From the NCBI GenBank assembly GCA_035266845.1, contig DATFMP010000036.1, forward strand, positions 1 through 28,494: a DNA stretch of 28,494 nt, in the 5' to 3' direction. This stretch comes from DATFMP01 sp035266845. GTDB taxonomy: Bacteria; SAR324; JACQKK01. The stretch's first letter is position 1. Each line of letters opens with the position of its first letter. The notes below the pieces were generated by a model that was given only the letters and a program-made list of their open reading frames with translations, was not told where the DNA came from and did not search any database. The translations under genes and the position numbers were made by a program. Below, piece by piece: positions 16,584-23,294 of the stretch.

Positions 16584-16715
16584 CCCATGGGGGCGTTGCC
16601 CCCATACCCCCACCAGTGAGCGAGGCTCCCTGGGCCCGTTTTTCGGGTGAGCCCGCGCCGGCCTTGGTCAGGGTCCATATCGGGGGTGTGGGGGCCCTCG
16701 GCCCCCGCATTGGAT
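16584..16715. repeat. Degenerate copy of the GC-rich multi-hairpin element, reverse orientation
   Basis: In the 250-base gap between the binding protein and the permease, ATGGGGGC-GTT-GCCCCCAT (about 16594-16612) is followed by ACCCCCACCAGTGAGCGAGG and GCTCCCTGGG. This reads as the reverse complement of hairpins 4 and 3 of the 25674 element, with substitutions. TTTTTCGGGTGAG, also found in the reverse complement of that element, follows. A second hairpin, GTGGGGGCC-CTC-GGCCCCCGCA, lies near 16690-16711. It could act as a terminator or attenuator between the two transporter genes. Confidence 0.6.
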
Positions 16716-16726
16716 TTCTTGCGCTT

Positions 16727-16749
16727 TTCAAGCGGCCCAGCCGCTTGAA
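16727..16749. repeat. Perfect 10-bp inverted repeat upstream of the permease
   Basis: TTCAAGCGGC at 16727-16736 and its exact reverse complement GCCGCTTGAA at 16740-16749 are separated by CCA. No U tract follows on either strand, so it may be an operator or a transcript hairpin rather than an intrinsic terminator. It ends 66 bases before the permease start. Confidence 0.6.
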
Positions 16750-16815
16750 GACCTATCCTCAAACGCAGGGCCGCAGTTGCCCACGCCGGCCCGCTTGCGC
16801 CGCCCACGCCTGCCC

Positions 16816-17859
16816 ATGACCGCTTACTTCCTGCGCCGGCTGCTGGTGATGGTGCCCACCTTCCTGGGCATCACGCTGGTCACGTTCGTCGTGATCAACC
16901 TGGCGCCGGGCGGACCCGTGGAGCAGATGCTGCGCGACATCCGCTTCGGCGCCGCGCTGGGCGGGGGCGCGGGTGGCACCGGCGGCCCAGGGGCCATCTC
17001 CCACGAGGGCGTGACCCAGCAGACCATCGAGGAGCTGCGGCACCAGTTCGGCTTCGACAAGCCGCTGCTGGAGCGCTACGGCATCTGGCTGTGGAACCTG
17101 GCGCACCTGGACTTCGGCCGCTCGTTCGTGCACGACGAGCCCGCCATCGCCGTGATCGCCGGCAAGTTCCCCGTCTCGCTGCAGTTCGGCATCGCCTCGT
17201 TCGTGCTCACCTACCTGGTGTGCATCCCCCTGGGCGTGGCCAAGGCCGTGCACGACGGCACGCCGTTCGATACGGCCAGCTCCGCGCTGGTGTTCGTGGG
17301 CTACGCCATCTCGCCGCTGATGCTGGGCATCCTGCTGATCGTGCTCTTCGGCGGCGGCTCGTTCCTCAACTGGTTCCCCATCTCCGGCAGCACGTCGGAC
17401 TTCTACGAGTTGATGGGCCCGGCCCAGCGCATCTGGGACCGCACGCAACACGCCGTGCTGCCCCTGCTGTGCTACCTCATCGGCAATTTTGCCACGCTGA
17501 CCCTGCTCATGAAGAACGCCTTTCTGGAGGAGCTGAGCAAGGCCTACGTGACCACGGCCCGCGCCAAGGGGCTGGGCGAGGGCACCGTGCGCTACCGCCA
17601 CGCCCTGCGCAACGCGCTGATCCCCATCGTGACGGGTCTGGGCCAGTTCCTGGGCGTGTTCTTCGTGGGCAACCTGTTTATCGAGCAGATCTTCTCGCTG
17701 GACGGCATGGGGCTGCTCTTCTACAACTCCCTGCTGGCCCGCGACTACCCCGTGCTGCTGGGCATCCTCACCCTCGTCAGCCTCACGCTGATGCTGGGCA
17801 ATCTGCTCTCCGACTTCGCCTACGTGCTGGTGGATCCGCGCATCGACTTCGCGCCGTAG
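16816..17859 (+). CDS. ABC transporter permease, YejB-like
   Basis: A 347-residue inner-membrane subunit of a peptide-type ABC importer. Six membrane segments can be placed, starting with YFLRRLLVMVPTFLGITLVTF. It matches E. coli YejB rather than DppB/OppB: INLAPGGPVEQMLRDIRFG early on, a Gly-rich loop, QFGFDKPLLERYGIWLWNL, LGVAKAVHDGTPFD, the EAA loop AYVTTARAKGLGEGTVRYRH that contacts the ATPase, and the C-terminal YVLVDPRIDF. The ATG at 16816 is chosen by alignment; an in-frame TTG at 16777 would add 13 non-conserved residues. No yejE or yejF follows: the next gene, ftsH, is convergent. Confidence 0.9.
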   Translation: MTAYFLRRLLVMVPTFLGITLVTFVVINLAPGGPVEQMLRDIRFGAALGGGAGGTGGPGAISHEGVTQQTIEELRHQFGFDKPLLERYGIWLWNLAHLDFGRSFVHDEPAIAVIAGKFPVSLQFGIASFVLTYLVCIPLGVAKAVHDGTPFDTASSALVFVGYAISPLMLGILLIVLFGGGSFLNWFPISGSTSDFYELMGPAQRIWDRTQHAVLPLLCYLIGNFATLTLLMKNAFLEELSKAYVTTARAKGLGEGTVRYRHALRNALIPIVTGLGQFLGVFFVGNLFIEQIFSLDGMGLLFYNSLLARDYPVLLGILTLVSLTLMLGNLLSDFAYVLVDPRIDFAP

Positions 17860-17974
17860 CGGCTCGTCAGCCACCGATCCGCGCCCAGCCCGCAGTGCGC
17901 CCTACGGCATTGGAAAACCAGCCGCGCAACGTCTGCGGTTCGAGCCCCTGGCACCGTGGGGACGCTGCCCCGCC

Positions 17975-19828
17975 TCAGCCTGCGGCGCGGCGGCGGGCTT
18001 CCTCGGCGATGGGCCCCGTGCGCAGCTTGGCGAAGAACGGGTGCAGCTCGGCCTCGTCCAGCGTCTCGTGCTCCAGCAGGTTCTGCGCGCCCTCCAGCAG
18101 CACGGACTCGTTCTCGCGCAGGATGGAGAGCGCGCGCTGCAGGGCCTCGGCCACCAGTCGCTGGATGGCCTCGTCGATCTCGTGCGCGGTCTGCTCGCTG
18201 TAGCGGCGGGTCTCCTGCTGCCCCAGCGGCCCCAGGAAGCGGTTCTGCTCGGCCTCATAGGCCACGGAGCCCAGGGCATCGTCCATCCCATAGCGCGTGA
18301 CCATGCTGCGGGCGATGTCGGTGGCCTTGGCCAGGTCGTCCGAGGCCCCGGTGGACAGGTGCTGGAACACGACCTGCTCGGCCGCGCGTCCGCCCAGCAG
18401 CACGGTCATCTTGGCCTCCAGCTCCTCGCGGCGCATCAGGAAGCGGTCTTCCGTGGGCCGCTGCAGGGTATAGCCCAGCGCGCCGATGCCACGGGGGATG
18501 ATGGAGATCTTGTGCACCGGGTCCACCCCCGGCAGGGCCGCGGCCACCAGGGCGTGGCCCATCTCGTGGTGCGCCACGATGCGGCGCTCGTCCTCGTTGA
18601 GCAGCCGGTTCTTGCGCTCCAGCCCGGCCACGATGCGCTCCATGGCCGCCGTGAAGTCGTCCAGCTCCACCAGATCGGCCTCGCGGCGCGTGGCCGCCAG
18701 GGCCGCCTCGTTGCACAGGTTGGCCAGGTCCGCGCCCGTGAAGCCGGGGGTGAGCGCGGCGATCTGCTCCAGGGCCAGGTGCGGCGCCAGGGTCAGGCCG
18801 CGCGTGTGCACGCGCAGGATGGCCTCGCGGCCGCGCTTGTCCGGCCGGTCCACCAGAATCTGCCGGTCGAAGCGTCCCGCGCGCAGCAGGGCGGGGTCGA
18901 GGATTTCCGGGCGGTTCGTGGCGCCCAGCAGCACCAGGCCCGTGGAGGAGTCGAAGCCGTCCAGCTCCGTGAGAAGCTGGTTCAGCGTCTGCTCCTTCTC
19001 GTCGTGGCCCCCCCCGCCGATGCCCACGCCGCGGGCGCGGCCCACCGCGTCCAGCTCATCGATGAAGATGATGGCCGGCGCGCGCTGGCGGGCCTGCTCG
19101 AACAGGTCGCGCACCCGCGCCGCGCCCACGCCCACGAACATCTCCACGAAGTCCGAACCGCTGATGAAGAAGAACGGCACGTGCGCCTCCCCCGCCACGG
19201 CCTTGGCCAGCAGCGTCTTGCCGGTGCCGGGCGGACCGACCAGCAGCACGCCCTTGGGCATCTTGCCGCCCAGGCGGCTGTACTTCTTGGGCTCCTTGAG
19301 GAAGTTCACCACCTCGATCAGCTCGTCCTTGGCCTCGTCCACCCCGGCGACGTCCTCGAACGTCACCTTGGACTCGTTCTCCACGTAGACCTTGGCCTTG
19401 CTCTTGCCGATGGACATGAACTGGCCGCCCATGCCGCCCCGCGAGGCCATGTAGCGCATGAACAGCATCCACAGGCCGAAGAACAGCAGCATCGGCACCA
19501 CCCACGAGAACACGGCGGAAAGGAAGCCGCTCTGCACCGCCTGGGAATACTTCACGCCGGCCTGGTTCAGCGCGTCCGCCAGCTTCTCGTCCACGCGGTT
19601 GGTGACGAAGTTCTTCTGCCCGCCCGGCAGTGGATCCTTGAGCTGCCCCATGATGCGGTCCTGGGTGATCACCACCTGGGACACCTTGCCGTCGTGCAGC
19701 AGGCTCTGGAACTGGCTGTAGGGGATGGTCGTGTCCTGCACGAATCCGGACATGACCTGCTGCAGCACGATCACGCCCAGAATGGCGATCAGCACGAAGA
19801 TCAGATTGAAGCGTGTCTGCTTTTTCAT
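17975..19828 (-). CDS. ftsH: ATP-dependent zinc metalloprotease FtsH
   Basis: A 617-residue membrane AAA+ protease that degrades misassembled membrane proteins and regulatory substrates. Two membrane segments (about residues 8-26 and 105-125) flank a periplasmic domain. The AAA module has Walker A GPPGTGKT at 198-205, Walker B IIFIDELDAVG and the pore motif FVGVGAARV. The zinc site is HEMGH (His421, Glu422, His425), with the third ligand expected in the downstream Asp region ASDDLAKAT. The ATG at 19828 (MKKQTRFN) is chosen because GGGA lies 6 bases upstream; in-frame starts at 19834 and 19840 are less likely. It is divergent from htpX, and its predicted promoter carries a Fur-box match. yjeE/rlmE-type neighbours are absent. 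Confidence 0.97.
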   Translation of the reverse strand: MKKQTRFNLIFVLIAILGVIVLQQVMSGFVQDTTIPYSQFQSLLHDGKVSQVVITQDRIMGQLKDPLPGGQKNFVTNRVDEKLADALNQAGVKYSQAVQSGFLSAVFSWVVPMLLFFGLWMLFMRYMASRGGMGGQFMSIGKSKAKVYVENESKVTFEDVAGVDEAKDELIEVVNFLKEPKKYSRLGGKMPKGVLLVGPPGTGKTLLAKAVAGEAHVPFFFISGSDFVEMFVGVGAARVRDLFEQARQRAPAIIFIDELDAVGRARGVGIGGGGHDEKEQTLNQLLTELDGFDSSTGLVLLGATNRPEILDPALLRAGRFDRQILVDRPDKRGREAILRVHTRGLTLAPHLALEQIAALTPGFTGADLANLCNEAALAATRREADLVELDDFTAAMERIVAGLERKNRLLNEDERRIVAHHEMGHALVAAALPGVDPVHKISIIPRGIGALGYTLQRPTEDRFLMRREELEAKMTVLLGGRAAEQVVFQHLSTGASDDLAKATDIARSMVTRYGMDDALGSVAYEAEQNRFLGPLGQQETRRYSEQTAHEIDEAIQRLVAEALQRALSILRENESVLLEGAQNLLEHETLDEAELHPFFAKLRTGPIAEEARRRAAG

Positions 19829-19902
19829 GAGCATTCCCAAACGGGTGCGCTTTTCGCCAGGGCATTCGCCTCACGGCGGCTACAGCGATGCGAAGTCTCT
19901 AA

Positions 19903-19921
19903 GCTTATGAGAATCATTATC
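19903..19921. promoter_or_regulatory. Candidate Fur box in the ftsH-htpX gap
   Basis: GCTTATGAGAATCATTATC matches the 19-bp Fur consensus GATAATGATAATCATTATC at 16 of 19 positions, including the whole right half. It covers the predicted ftsH -10 box, the usual place for iron-dependent repression. It lies in a gap of 303 bases (19829-20131). Confidence 0.6.
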
Positions 19922-19944
19922 GCCCATCGGTTGCAGACGGGCAA
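19916..19944 (-). promoter_or_regulatory. Predicted ftsH promoter
   Basis: On the minus strand TTGCCC (plus 19939-19944), a 17-base spacer and GATAAT (plus 19916-19921) form a plausible sigma70 promoter. Transcription would start near 19909, leaving an 80-base leader. The -10 box lies inside the Fur-box match. Confidence 0.45.
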
Positions 19945-20054
19945 AGCGACGAGGTCACCGGAGGCCCACCGCATGGTGGGGTGGCTACGCTCACAATCCG
20001 CCCCCGGCGCGCCACCGCGCGGGTCCGCCGCCGGCTTCCCGGTTCCGGCGGCCA

Positions 20055-20063
20055 TGGTAGAAT
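20055..20063 (+). promoter_or_regulatory. Predicted extended -10 promoter for htpX
   Basis: TGGTAGAAT is an extended -10 box (TGN plus TAGAAT at 20058-20063). No good -35 box is visible 17 bases upstream (CTTCCC), which an extended -10 promoter can tolerate. Transcription would start near 20070, about 60 bases before htpX. Confidence 0.4.
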
Positions 20064-20131
20064 AGCGACATTGCATTGCACGCAATGGGGCGTGCGCTGC
20101 TGTGCCTGCTTCGGAGGAGTAACGACCCGCT

Positions 20132-21022
20132 ATGGCCATCGCCAAACGGATTGTGCTGTTCCTGGCCGTCAACCTGTTGATCCTGCTCACGATCAGCATC
20201 CTGCTGACGGTGCTGGGCGTGCGGCCATACATCACGGCCTACGGTATCGACTATTCGCAGCTCGCCGCCTTCGTCCTGATCTGGGGCATGGGCGGGGCCT
20301 TCATCTCGCTGGCGCTCTCGCGGGTGATGGCCAAGTGGATGCTGGGGGTGCAGGTGATCCCCGCGGACACGCGCGAGCCGCAGCTACGCTGGCTGGTGGA
20401 TACCGTGCACCACCTGGCGCAGCGTGCCGGGCTGCCCGCCATGCCGCAGGTGGGGCTGTACGACAGCCCGGAGGTGAACGCCTTCGCGACGGGGCCCACG
20501 CGCAGCCGGGCGCTGGTGGCCGTCTCCACCGGCCTGCTGGGCCGCATGGACCGTGCCCAGGTGGAGGGTGTGCTGGGCCACGAGGTGACCCACATCGCCA
20601 ATGGCGACATGGTGACCATGACCCTGATCCAGGGCGTGGTGAACGCCGTGGTGATGTTCATTGCGCGCGCGATCGCCTTTGCGGTGACCTCCAGCATGCG
20701 CGACGAAGGCCGCTACATGGCCAACTTCGCCATCACCATCGCGCTGGAGATCGCCCTGTCCGTGCTGGGCATGATCGTGGTGGCCTACTTCTCCCGCATG
20801 CGGGAGTTCCGCGCGGACGCCGGCGGGGCGCGCCTGGCCGGCCGCGAGAAGATGGTCGGCGCCCTGCAGGGTCTGCAGCGCAGCCTGCAGCTGCCTGCGC
20901 CCGAGGAGCACGCCGCCCTGGCCACGCTCAAGATTTCCGGCCGCCCGGGCCGCTTCGTCTCCCTCTTCGCCACGCACCCGCCCCTGGAGGAGCGCATCCG
21001 CCGCCTGCAAGCGGGGGCCTGA
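20132..21022 (+). CDS. htpX: Membrane zinc protease HtpX
   Basis: A 296-residue M48B inner-membrane metalloprotease that helps FtsH remove damaged membrane proteins. Two N-terminal membrane segments (IVLFLAVNLLILLTISILL, about 7-25, and one near 45-65) precede the catalytic domain. The zinc motif is HEVTH (His150, Glu151, His154) and the third ligand is the glutamate in REFRADAGGA; two more membrane segments lie between them. The length and SPEVNAFATGP are typical. The ATG at 20132 follows GGAGGAG, which is 12-14 bases away and so rather far; no nearer start fits. It is divergent from ftsH, matching their shared function. Confidence 0.96.
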   Translation: MAIAKRIVLFLAVNLLILLTISILLTVLGVRPYITAYGIDYSQLAAFVLIWGMGGAFISLALSRVMAKWMLGVQVIPADTREPQLRWLVDTVHHLAQRAGLPAMPQVGLYDSPEVNAFATGPTRSRALVAVSTGLLGRMDRAQVEGVLGHEVTHIANGDMVTMTLIQGVVNAVVMFIARAIAFAVTSSMRDEGRYMANFAITIALEIALSVLGMIVVAYFSRMREFRADAGGARLAGREKMVGALQGLQRSLQLPAPEEHAALATLKISGRPGRFVSLFATHPPLEERIRRLQAGA

Positions 21023-21159
21023 GGGACGCGCCTCCCACGGCGGCCACAGCCGGCCGCCGTCGCGGGCTTGCGGTGTGGGCTTCGCGCAACGCTGGAATTC
21101 TCCGCGCCCGTGGGGCATGATGGCGCCACTGGACCCTTCCCCCCCACATAGCTGAGGCC

Positions 21160-22095
21160 ATGGCCATGGAACCCGCCACGGACGTCCTCAACGCCACGGA
21201 CTTCGTCCGCTACATCGACAAGACGCGCGCCTACTACCGCCACGCGGGCTACGTGCGCGACTACCGCTGGGCCGAGTTCAACGACGGCCCCTTCACGCCC
21301 CTGCGCAAGCCGGTGGCGGAGAGCCGCGTGATGCTGGTCTCCACCGCCTCGCTGGTGATGCTGGACGAGCAGGGCCGGCCCATCGAGCCGCCGCGCGTGA
21401 TCGGCACCAACGAGCTGGAGGTGTTCCCCGTGCCGTCCGATCTGCCGGTGGAGCGCCTGCGCTCGGTGAGCGTGGACCACGACCGCGTGCAGACGGACAT
21501 GACGGACGTGGATGCCTACTTCCCTCTCACGCGCCTGCGCGAGCTGGTGGCGGCGGGCGAGATCGGATCGCTGGCCGGCGAGGCCCTGCGCCTGCTGCCC
21601 AACTACAGCCATCGCAAGGTGCTGCAGGTGGACGCGCCCGAGGTGCTGCGGCGCGCCCGGGAGCAGGAAGTGGACGCGGTGCTGCTCTCCCCTGTGTGAC
21701 CGGTCTGCCACCAGACCGTGAGTCTGGTTGCGCGGCACCTGGAAGAGAACGGCATCCCCACGGTGGTCTATTCCGTGGCGCGGGACATCACGGAGCGCGC
21801 CTTCACGCCCCGCGCCGTGTTCACCAACTACCCGCTCGGCAATCCCTGCGGCCGCCCGCGGGACCCGGAGAACCAGCGCGCGATCCTGCGCACCGGCCTG
21901 CGCCTGCTGGAGCAGGCCGCCGCGCCCGGCACGCTGGTGGAGACGCCCTACGTGTGGTCGGACGGCCGCGACTGGATGCGCCTCATCTTCTCCGACGAGC
22001 AGCCCTTCCTCACGCCGGAGGCCGAGGCCCAGCGCCAAGCCGAGCTGGAGCGCGCCCGCCAGCAGAAGCTGGCCCGCCGGCAGGCAGGGGATTAG
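21160..22095 (+). CDS. Selenoprotein of the glycine/sarcosine/betaine reductase selenoprotein B-like family; in-frame TGA read as selenocysteine
   Basis: A 311-residue frame with TGA as codon 180 (21697-21699), terminated by TAG at 22093-22095. The first 179 residues (VRYIDKTRAYYRHAGY, VDAYFPLTRLRELV, APEVLRRAREQEVDAVLLSPV) and the part after the TGA (PVCHQTVSLVARHLEENGIP, ARDITERAF, NYPLGNPCGRP) form one continuous domain of the GrdB-like family. The TGA replaces the first cysteine of a CPVC-type motif, giving U180-P-V-C183, a UxxC redox pair. A SECIS-like hairpin follows. I judge this recoding, not a nonsense mutation, because the frame stays open and conserved for 131 more codons. The role is unknown; true GrdB acts in Stickland reductases, but no grdA or trxAB-like partner is nearby. 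The ATG at 21160 follows GAGG; selA, selB, selC and selD are outside the window. Confidence 0.82.
21707..21731 (+). promoter_or_regulatory. Putative bacterial SECIS element
   Basis: Just after the TGA at 21697-21699, ACCAGAC (21710-21716) pairs with GTCTGGT (21722-21728) around the 5-nt loop CGTGA. The stem continues below one C-U mismatch through C21708-G21730 and G21707-C21731. Seventeen bases separate the TGA from the loop, and G is the second loop base followed by T. This fits the bacterial SECIS consensus as I know it (loop 16-37 nt from the UGA, G in the first two loop positions, short stem). It is the signal that SelB would bind to insert selenocysteine. Confidence 0.7.
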
Positions 22096-22121
22096 GCCCG
22101 CCCCGCAAGCACCGCACATCC

Positions 22122-22146
22122 GATGCGGGGGCCCAAAGCCCCCGCA
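22122..22146. repeat. GC-rich hairpin related to the multi-hairpin repeat family
   Basis: TGCGGGGGC-CCAAA-GCCCCCGCA forms a 9-bp perfect stem shortly after the selenoprotein stop codon. ATGCGGGGGCC also occurs in the reverse complement of the hairpin near 16690-16711. It could serve as a transcription stop for the selenoprotein gene, though no U tract follows. Confidence 0.5.
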
Positions 22147-22216
22147 CCTCCATCTGGGGATCCGACCCCGCCCGCGGGCAGCCATGCGGGTGTAGCGAGG
22201 AGGCCGAGCGGTACCA

Positions 22217-22381
22217 AGCAGATTCTTCGGCCCGCGAAGCGGGCCTCAGAATGACACTGGTCGCTGCATACCGGCACTTCACCTGTTGCAGGTCGTACCA
22301 AGTCCGGCGTCAGACCTGCCCCTGGTTTCGCCCCAGGGCTAACCCACAAGCTGTCATTCCGAGCGCAGCGAGGAATCTGCT
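22217..22381. repeat. Inverted pair of short palindromic repeats
   Basis: AGCAGATTCTTCGG...TCAGAATGACACTGG at 22217-22260 and TGTCATTCCGAG...GAGGAATCTGCT at 22352-22381 are two copies of one element in opposite orientation, about 90 bases apart. They match the core seen at 3650-3800 (AGCAGA, palindrome, TGACACTGG). The rest of the gap 22096-22412 shows no gene. Confidence 0.7.
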
Positions 22382-22412
22382 GTAAAGGCGCGCTTCGCCA
22401 GTCCCGCCGCCA

Positions 22413-23204
22413 TCAGCCCAAGCCGCCCAAGGCCACCCACGCGCCCCAGGCGATGAGCGCCACACCGCCCAGCTTGCCCAGCAGCTCGCCGCGGGGCAGC
22501 ACCTTCTCGCCCAACACCACCAGGGCCAGCGCCGCGACCCACAGCAGGTTCATCACCCCTCCCACGAACAGCAGGGCCATCAGCGCCCAGCAGCAGCCGG
22601 TGCAGAAGGCCCCGTGGCGCAGGCCCATTTCCCAGGCGCCGCGCGTTCCCTCGCGCCATTCGGTGAGCAGGAAGCCCAGCGGCGTGCGGCACCTGGCCAG
22701 GCAGGCATGCTTGAGCGGCGTGAGCTGGAACACGCCCGCCGCCGCCAGCAGCGCCCCGCCCAGCAGCGGACTCGCCGCGGCCATGGTGGGCAAGAGCAGG
22801 GCCGCATCGTGCAGCCCCCACTGCGCGGCCGTGGCGGCGGCGGAGAAGCCCGTCCACACGGCAAGGTAGCCGCCCAGGAACACCGCCGTGGGGACGGCGG
22901 GCTGCCCCTTGGCCGCCCGGTCGCTCGCCACGCGATGGAACACGAGGATCATCGGAGCGGCGGAAGGCACCATCATGGCCACCATCATCACCGTCCACAT
23001 CACGAACATGAACCCGGCCTGGCCGAGGCTCCAGGGCACCGGATTGGGCATGGCCATGGCCATCCCCGTCGAGCCCATCTCCGGCATGGTCATGTGCGCC
23101 GCCAGCCACAGCGTGTAGGCCCAGGCCAGGGCGGCAAGCAGCCCCAGACCCAGCCCCACCAGCAGGCGCGGCCGGGTCAGCACGGCAGGGTAGAGCGATC
23201 CCAT
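22413..23204 (-). CDS. DUF2182 predicted metal-binding integral membrane protein
   Basis: A 263-residue polytopic inner-membrane protein of family DUF2182 (COG5486), function unknown. After a first membrane segment comes a Met/His-rich loop (AAHMTMPEMGSTGMAMAMP, about residues 35-53). The family blocks are MWTVMMVAMMVPSAAPM, FQLTPLKHACLARCRTP and GAFCTGCCWALM, with conserved Met and Cys residues that could bind metal. Six or seven membrane segments can be placed. The ATG at 23204 has GGGAGGGG 6 bases upstream. It lies 90 bases downstream of the DUF1326 gene on the same strand; this pairing recurs in other bacteria as I recall it. A copper-handling role is inference only. Confidence 0.83.
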   Translation of the reverse strand: MGSLYPAVLTRPRLLVGLGLGLLAALAWAYTLWLAAHMTMPEMGSTGMAMAMPNPVPWSLGQAGFMFVMWTVMMVAMMVPSAAPMILVFHRVASDRAAKGQPAVPTAVFLGGYLAVWTGFSAAATAAQWGLHDAALLLPTMAAASPLLGGALLAAAGVFQLTPLKHACLARCRTPLGFLLTEWREGTRGAWEMGLRHGAFCTGCCWALMALLFVGGVMNLLWVAALALVVLGEKVLPRGELLGKLGGVALIAWGAWVALGGLG

Positions 23205-23294
23205 GGCAGACCCCTCCCTTGGCAGGTGCAGGTGTGGTCCCCGGCGCCCACGGGGGGCCGCCCGGGACCGGTGACGATCCGCTGCGCCGGCGCC

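Noticed and set aside
17935..17965. tRNA-like T-arm sequence GGTTCGAGCCC
   Set aside because: No matching acceptor, D-arm or anticodon arm can be folded around it; the flanking bases do not form the 5-bp T stem.
18041..20065. A 674-codon plus-strand frame opposite ftsH
   Set aside because: It is an antisense shadow of the same kind; FtsH on the other strand has all its motifs.
21160..21699. The selenoprotein gene as a pseudogene broken by a nonsense mutation
   Set aside because: The frame continues for 131 codons with family-typical residues, the TGA sits exactly at a redox-motif position, and a SECIS-like hairpin follows. A random stop would not explain all three.
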